Source: Aurantibrevibacter sp041747755
GTDB lineage: Bacteria > Bacteroidota > Bacteroidia > Flavobacteriales > Flavobacteriaceae
Assembly: GCA_041747755.1 (NCBI GenBank)
Contig: JBGTEN010000162.1
Span: 1-5,442, forward strand
DNA: 5,442 nt
Direction of reading: 5' to 3'
Positions 1-5,100 of this stretch are shown here, piece by piece (position 1 is the first letter of the stretch; every line of letters begins with the position of its first letter). The notes beneath the pieces were generated by a model. It saw nothing but the letters and a program-made list of their open reading frames with translations. It was not told where the DNA came from and made no database searches. The position numbers and the translations under genes are program-made.

Positions 1-765
1 CAGCCCTACAAACAATTAGGTCTTATTGCGGCAAATGTGTATCAGGATAATGTACGGTATGATGATTTAATCAAACTTGTAAAATCAAAGAAACCGGATC
101 TGCTCCTTACCATGGAGACCAATCAACGTTGGGAAGATGCGCTGCAAGCATTGGAAATAGATTATGTACATCATGTAAAAGTTCCGCTAGACAATTATTA
201 TGGGATGCATTTATACTCTAAAAGGCCCATACTCCAATCAGAAATAAAGTTTCTGGTTAATGATAATATTCCGTCTATTTATGCCAAAATCGACTTAGGA
301 GATAGTTACACCATAAATCTAATTTGTTTACACCCTGAACCTCCTAGTCCAACCGAAAGGGATACCTCCAGAGATAGAGATGCAGAGCTAATGTTGGCAG
401 GAAAATGGGTCAGGGAGCTTACCGGACCAACCATAGTTTGTGGGGATTTAAATGACGTCGCTTGGTCCCGAACCACCACCTTATTTAAAAAGATGACTGG
501 TCTTATTGATCCAAGAATAGGAAGAGGATTTTATCCCACATTTCACGCTGAATACTTTTTTATGCGGTTTCCATTAGATCACTTCTTCTACACAAAGGAT
601 CTGGTTTTAGGAGAAATGAGCCGATTACCTTATTTTGGTTCAGACCATTTTGCCATGTTCTATAGTGTGTTTTTAACCGAGAAAGAAAAGGAGATACCCA
701 ATCCTAAAATTACTGCAGAGGAAAAGGAAGAAATAAATCAGTACATAGAACTGGTTGAAGAATAA
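1..765 (+). CDS. Endonuclease/exonuclease/phosphatase family protein, 5'-truncated by the window edge
   Basis: This is the C-terminal 254 codons of an EEP-superfamily (DNase I-like) metal-dependent phosphoesterase; the frame is open from base 1 and stops at TAA 763-765. All expected active-site elements are visible, counting from the first codon: Asn12 (IAAN), Glu39 (TMETN), His111 (CLHPEP), Asp149 and Asn151 (GDLNDVAW), Asp193-His194 (LDHFF) and Asp215-His216 (GSDHF). The GTG at 37 cannot be the start, because the conserved Asn12 codon lies just before it. From memory, close flavobacterial relatives are about 340 residues, with membrane helices before the catalytic domain, so roughly the first 90-100 residues are probably missing here. 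Residues after about 225 form a Lys/Glu-rich tail without a recognised motif. The fold and catalytic class are secure. The substrate (nucleic acid, phospholipid or sugar phosphate) cannot be told from sequence. The next gene begins 281 bp downstream, so co-transcription is not evident. Confidence 0.93.
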   Translation, partial: QPYKQLGLIAANVYQDNVRYDDLIKLVKSKKPDLLLTMETNQRWEDALQALEIDYVHHVKVPLDNYYGMHLYSKRPILQSEIKFLVNDNIPSIYAKIDLGDSYTINLICLHPEPPSPTERDTSRDRDAELMLAGKWVRELTGPTIVCGDLNDVAWSRTTTLFKKMTGLIDPRIGRGFYPTFHAEYFFMRFPLDHFFYTKDLVLGEMSRLPYFGSDHFAMFYSVFLTEKEKEIPNPKITAEEKEEINQYIELVEE

Positions 766-793
766 ATTAGTATTTCAATCACCTTAATCTCAA

Positions 794-806
794 CAGAGTT
801 GCTCTG
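794..806 (+). terminator. Short hairpin after the EEP gene, weak terminator candidate
   Basis: CAGAG (794-798) and CTCTG (802-806) form a perfect 5-bp stem with a 3-base loop, 28 bases after the EEP stop codon. The position suits a transcription terminator, but no T-run follows (the next bases are AATTACC) and the stem is short. It could equally be chance. Confidence 0.2.
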
Positions 807-837
807 AATTACCATCAAATTTATAAGTACATAAGTT

Positions 838-865
838 ACTTTAAACCAATTGTTTAGTTTAAAGT
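838..865. repeat. Perfect 9-bp inverted repeat between the EEP and DUF4242 genes
   Basis: ACTTTAAAC (838-846) is the exact reverse complement of GTTTAAAGT (857-865), with a 10-base spacer that contains the palindrome CAATTG. The arms also sit in a loose direct repeat: AAGTTA followed shortly by TTAAA occurs at both 834-845 and 863-873. It lies 72 bases after the EEP stop and about 180 bases before the DUF4242 start, so it could act as a two-way AT-rich terminator or as a regulator-binding site. No T-run follows directly. Function is inference only. Confidence 0.4.
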
Positions 866-1046
866 TATTTAAAAATTTTGTACCTTGAGAAACCTAAGTA
901 TTGAACTGATTTTAAAAATAGCCCTAAGCTTTCTTTTTAAACTATAAGCTGTTCAATTTTGATACTAAGTTCTTGAAAAAACAAAATAAAGCGTCGGGGA
1001 AGCAGAAAACCGTCTAGAGTATGCTAACTATATACCATTCCAAATT

Positions 1047-1319
1047 ATGCCCAAGTACGTTATTGAAAGGGAAATCCCCGGAGCCGGAAAATTGACTTCC
1101 GAACAATTGAAGGCAATTTCACAAACTTCGTGCGGAGTATTAAACATAATGGGACCTCAAATTCAATGGGTTCAGAGCTATGTCACCACAGATAAGATTT
1201 ACTGTATTTACAATGCACCCAATGAAGATATGGTTCGGGAGCATGCAAAAAAAGGCGGATTTCCATCTAATGTTGTTAGTAAAGTCGCAACAATAATAGA
1301 CCCTACCACAGCAGAATAG
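1047..1319 (+). CDS. DUF4242 / SCO4226-like putative nickel-binding protein
   Basis: This is a complete 90-residue protein, near the usual size for a single-domain DUF4242 member. The family is named after Streptomyces SCO4226, a nickel-binding ferredoxin-like-fold protein; its physiological role in Bacteroidota is not known. The family pattern is clear: an N-terminal strand MPKYVIEREIPGAGKLT, a helix with SQTSCGVLN (Cys29), a strand IQWVQSYVTTDKIYCIY (residues 39-55, Cys53), then the APNEDMVREHAKKGGFP segment (residues 57-73, His66) and a final strand ending in IDPTTAE. There is no signal peptide or membrane segment, so it should be cytoplasmic. The ATG at 1047 fits the conserved N-terminus MPKYVIERE. 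It has no Shine-Dalgarno, only CCATTCCAAATT upstream, which is normal in Bacteroidota. It appears monocistronic, with 281 bp before it and 643 bp after. Metal binding is inferred from family membership. Confidence 0.9.
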   Translation: MPKYVIEREIPGAGKLTSEQLKAISQTSCGVLNIMGPQIQWVQSYVTTDKIYCIYNAPNEDMVREHAKKGGFPSNVVSKVATIIDPTTAE

Positions 1320-1356
1320 TAACTTTTCTTTTCAGGACTTAACCAACTTTTAAAAT

Positions 1357-1367
1357 CAGCTTAGCTG
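1357..1367 (+). terminator. Small hairpin after the DUF4242 gene, weak terminator candidate
   Basis: CAGC (1357-1360) pairs with GCTG (1364-1367) across a 3-base loop, 37 bases after the DUF4242 stop. The stem is only 4 bp and no T-run follows, so this is a positional suggestion rather than a confident terminator. Confidence 0.15.
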
Positions 1368-1448
1368 TAAGGATATCTTGTATGCTATCTTCAAAACAAG
1401 TAATCTTTTCCTAAATAAATACTGATTAAACACAACTCCATTTGTATT

Positions 1449-1495
1449 AAAGGGCAAAGAATTTAACGCTTTGTGCAAATTGATAAATTCCCTTT
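1449..1495. repeat. Bulged 11-bp inverted repeat, possible hairpin
   Basis: AAAGG (1449-1453) pairs with CCTTT (1491-1495) and GAATTT (1459-1464) pairs with AAATTC (1485-1490). This gives 11 base pairs with a 5-base bulge on the left arm and a 20-base loop. A competing stem, CAAAG (1455-1459) with CTTTG (1469-1473), uses part of the same bases, so two folds would exclude each other. It lies 130 bp after the DUF4242 gene and about 470 bp before the surface-protein gene. It could be RNA structure or chance in AT-rich DNA. Confidence 0.3.
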
Positions 1496-1677
1496 GAATT
1501 CCAATTTTTCTTTTATTGCCAGCGGAGAGAATAGGAAGCTTACTTTAACTGCAGTACTTTCAAAAGCAAAAAATATCCAATTAGCAATCTTCTTTTTCTA
1601 ATATAAAGTTACTTGATTACACAACTACAATGCTTATCTGTACGCTCACATACAATAATGATTAGCCCACAACAAAA

Positions 1678-1693
1678 GTAGTTTAAAGACTAC
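1678..1693. repeat. 5-bp inverted repeat flanked by A-runs, possible minus-strand terminator
   Basis: GTAGT (1678-1682) and ACTAC (1689-1693) are reverse complements around a 6-base loop. On the + strand the stem is preceded by AAAA and followed by AAAAAAAA; on the - strand it would be followed by TTTTG. No minus-strand gene points at it, so a terminator role is doubtful. Confidence 0.2.
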
Positions 1694-1753
1694 AAAAAAA
1701 ACTTCATTTGTATATCATTTTCAAACCCAATCTTTTGAACTTAAACTTTATTG

Positions 1754-1780
1754 AATCATTTATGATTAGTAGATTATCTA
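1754..1780. promoter_or_regulatory. Two adjacent palindromes upstream of the surface-protein gene
   Basis: AATCATTTATGATT (1754-1767) has perfect 6-base arms around TT. TAGATTATCTA (1770-1780) has perfect 5-base arms around one T. They are two bases apart and about 180 bp upstream of the ATG at 1963. Symmetric sites of this size can bind dimeric regulators, but no known operator is recognised, and AT-rich DNA produces such palindromes by chance. Confidence 0.25.
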
Positions 1781-1962
1781 TGAGGGCGCTAAAATGCGTA
1801 GAAACACAAGACCTCTTAACTATCCTATGGTACGGTTCACATTTAAATAGTTCCTGAATTTATCCTTTTGGTATCTACTCTAATTAAACACAATTTTAAA
1901 ATAATTAAAAAACCCCGAACAGTCTTTAAATAACCTATTTTCTCCTAATTAAAGCCAACTAA

Positions 1963-2118
1963 ATGCAAACAAGTAAACCTACCCTCAACAGGAAAAGAAT
2001 AAAATTCCAGCCACCCACCATAAATTTCCTTTTTGGTTCTTGGGAAAAGTATTTAACAAATTTTAAAATTTTAATAGCATTAACAGGATTTCTGCTTTCA
2101 TCCATTGGTTTAAATGCT
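1963..2118 (+). other. Signal peptide with a long N-terminal extension (residues 1-52)
   Basis: A hydrophobic core at residues 36-48 (ILIALTGFLLSSI) follows Lys29 and Lys35 and ends in LNAQT, giving a probable signal peptidase I cut after Ala52. It is preceded by about 30 extra residues that include a basic patch (R10, K11, R12, K14), longer than an ordinary n-region. No alternative ATG would shorten it. Export through Sec into the periplasm and then across the outer membrane is inferred. Confidence 0.8.
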
Positions 2119-5100
2119 CAAACCAATTTGGAGGCAGTAACCTTTGGATCCGGAAAATTCGTAGCAATAGCCTCTAATGGGGAGTTGTTAAGCTCATTGG
2201 ACGGTGTAACATGGACCTCTTTGCCGGCTCCATCAGGAAATTGGCAAGATATTATTTATAGCAATAGCACATATGTGGTGGTTGGTACAAATAGCGCAAT
2301 GACCTCACCGGACGGAGAGAATTGGACCATACGTACTGTACCCGACGGTAGCTGGGTTTCTGTTGTAAGCAATGGTACTTTATTTGTTGCCTCTGCTACA
2401 TGGGGCTCAAATTATGTAATGACATCACCGGATGGAGAAACGTGGACTGTAAGAACGCCTGCATTTGCCTGGTCGCACGATGATCTTGCTTATGGCTCAA
2501 TTTCAGGAGTAGATCGCTTTGTAGCGGTTTGCCAGTTTGGACGGGGTTGGATAGCTTCTAACCCAACGGGCACTTGGTCACAAATTAACCCAGGTGCTAT
2601 AGTGGACATTCGAGCGGTTACCTTTGGTGATGGTAAATTTGTCTGGCTCCAATGGGGCGGGTCAGGAACGGTTTATTCTGGGGTTTCTAACAATGGAACA
2701 AGCTTTACTCCTTACGCCTCAGGGGTTGTCAATGAATGGAATTCTATAGTGTTTGGAAATAACGTTTTTGTTGCAGTGGCTTCCGGTGGAACTAATGCCA
2801 GAGCAGCTTACTCAGTAAACGGACAAAGCTGGACCTACGGTATCGGTGTAGAAGCAAATTCATGGCAAAGTGTAGCATTTGGAAACAATACTTTTGTAGC
2901 AGTAGCCAATACAGGGGAAAACCGAATTATGTATTCCACTGACGGTATATCTTGGAATCATGATGTTATTTTACCTATAGTTATTGAAGCACCAACATTA
3001 ACTTCAATTTCACCAACAAATACCGTTGCGGGGGCTTCGATTATTTTAACAGGAAGCAATCTTGAAAATGTTACACAAGTTCAAATTGGAGGAGTTAACG
3101 CTACTTCATTTACAATCGATTCTGCCACCCAAATAACAGCAGTGGTTCCTGTAGGTGCGCAGTCAGGAAGTGTTTCTGTTACTAACGTTACGGGAACCTC
3201 CAATTTATCAGGATTTATTTTGAATTCTGCTCCTACCGATATAATACTTTCCTCAGATATAATTTTGGAAAATAATAACCTAAATGATGTAATTGGCATA
3301 TTTTCTAATACAGATGCTGATGGTATGGATACCCATTCTTATAGTTTGATATCTGGTACTGGAGATACAAATAATGCGGATTTTACTGTATCCGGGAATA
3401 GTTTGAGAGCCAACAATATATTTGACTTTGAAATACAGAGCAGCTATACCATCCGAATTCAAGTTCAGGATAATTTGGGTAATGTATATCAAAAAGCTTT
3501 GATGATTAGTATTGAAAATGATCCTGATGAAGATAACAACGGTTTTATAGACGGCGCTTTTGTGACAATATGGCAAACAAACAGTGTCAATGAAATGATT
3601 ACGATACCCACGATAGGCTCAGGATACAGTTACTTCGTGGATTGGGGAGATGGTACTTTGGAAAACGGCTTCACAGGGAATGCCAGCCATACATATGCCA
3701 ATGCAGGCAATTATACCGTAAGCATATATGGGAGTTTCCCAAGAATTTATTTTCAGGGAGCCTCCGACAGTGCAAAGTTGTTAGCCATATCACAATGGGG
3801 AGATATTTCATGGACATCCATGAACGGTGCTTTTAGCGGATGTCTTAACCTTACTGTTCCTGCAAGTGATGTTCCTAATCTAGCAAATGTAACAAACATG
3901 GAAAACATGTTCTTTGGAGCATCTTCTTTTAATAGTGATATCGATTCCTGGAATGTTAGCAATGTGCAAAATATGCAGAATATGTTTAGGGATGCTAAAG
4001 CTTTTAATGGAGAAATTGGCTCTTGGAATGTGAGTAATGTATCAGCTATGGGAGGTATGTTTTTTGGAGCAGAAGAATTTAATCAGTATATAGGTTCATG
4101 GAATGTAAGTAATGTTTCGAGTATGGACGCTCTATTTTTTGGCACAATAGCTTTTAACCAAGACATAGGAGCTTGGAATGTAAGTAATGTAACAAACATG
4201 CACGCCATGTTTCTGGGTGCAACGAGTTTTAATCAAAATATTGGATTATGGAATGTTTCTAATGTTACCAATATGGGCTTTATGTTCGAAAGAGCATCTT
4301 CTTTTAATCAAGATATTGGCTCATGGAATGTCAGTAACGTTACTCAAATGCGCAATATGTTTATTAGAGCCACCAACTTTAATCAGGACATCGGTGGATG
4401 GGATGTAAGTAATGTTAGGGATATGCAGTTAATGTTCTTTGAAGCAATCAATTTCAATCAGAATATTAGTTCCTGGGATGTAGGTGAAGTAATAAGTATG
4501 GAAAATATGTTTTTGGCAGCGGCAGCTTTTAATCAGGATATTGGCTCGTGGGATGTGAGTAAGGTCACTTCAATGCAAGCAATGTTTGACAGAGCAGTGG
4601 CTTTTGACCAGAATATTGGTTCTTGGAATATATCTAGTGTAAGTAACATGGCAAATATGTTTCATGGGGTAACGCTATCAACTTACAACTATGACCAATT
4701 GCTTTTGGGGTGGAGTTCCCTTTCTACTGTGCCCTCAAATATAACTTTTTCAGGTGGTAATAGCGCTTATTGTACCGAAGAAGCTTCTAGAAATATACTC
4801 ACTAGCAACTTAGGGTGGACAATTACGGATGCCGGACAATGTGATTCTGATAACGACGGTATAATCGATTTTTTAGACCAATGTCCTAATACCCCTTCAG
4901 GCGAATCTGTAGATGCCAGTGGCTGTTCAGAAAGTCAAAAAGATGCGGATGGTGACGGTGTGAATGATGCTTTGGACCAGTGTCCTAATACCCTTTCGGG
5001 TGAAGTTGTAGATGCTAACGGTTGTTCTGACAGTCAAAAGGATTCCGATAATGACGGTATCAATGATGCCTTAGATCAATGCTCAAATACCTCTTCAGGA

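Larger units (their letters stand above)
1320..1962. other. 643-bp AT-rich intergenic stretch without a convincing gene
   Basis: No open frame of meaningful length or with a recognisable product is present on either strand, and no tRNA-like or rRNA-like sequence was seen. The longest ATG-led frame noticed in the second half is about 29 codons from 1762. The stretch holds a possible hairpin (1447-1495), a small inverted repeat next to an A-run (1678-1693) and two neighbouring palindromes (1754-1780). The 5' leader and promoter of the surface-protein gene must lie here. The nearest thing to a Bacteroidota -7 element (TAnnTTTG) is TATCCTTTTG at 1861-1870, which has the wrong internal spacing and no clear -33 partner, so I do not call a promoter. 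Confidence 0.6.

Noticed and set aside
37..39. GTG as a possible start of the EEP gene
   Set aside because: The frame is open to base 1 and the conserved active-site Asn codon (34-36) lies upstream of it, so the true start is left of the window.
901..956. Split inverted repeat: TTGAAC (901-906) with GTTCAA (951-956), and AGCTT with AAGCT inside
   Set aside because: The arms are short, one side is interrupted by about 20 bases and the loop is long; chance is the simpler explanation.
1762..1857. Small open frames of about 29 and 18 codons (from 1762 and 1794) as possible peptides
   Set aside because: They are short, overlap each other in different phases and have no recognisable product or start signal.
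2137..2958. Propeller as an active sialidase
   Set aside because: The blade motifs resemble Asp-box/BNR repeats, but I could not identify the sialidase arginine triad or nucleophile, so an enzyme call is unsupported.
3642..3836. Plus-strand open frame in another phase
   Set aside because: It overlaps the PKD-like segment and its translation has no family resemblance; it is a shadow frame.
3081..3962. Three minus-strand open frames of 69-98 codons (3081-3299, 3280-3576, 3753-3962)
   Set aside because: They lie antisense within the domain-rich surface-protein gene, have no recognisable motif and are explained as shadows of its coding.
4217..4408. Plus-strand repetitive open frame of 63 codons
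   Set aside because: Its repetitiveness comes from the 75-bp DUF285 units read out of frame.
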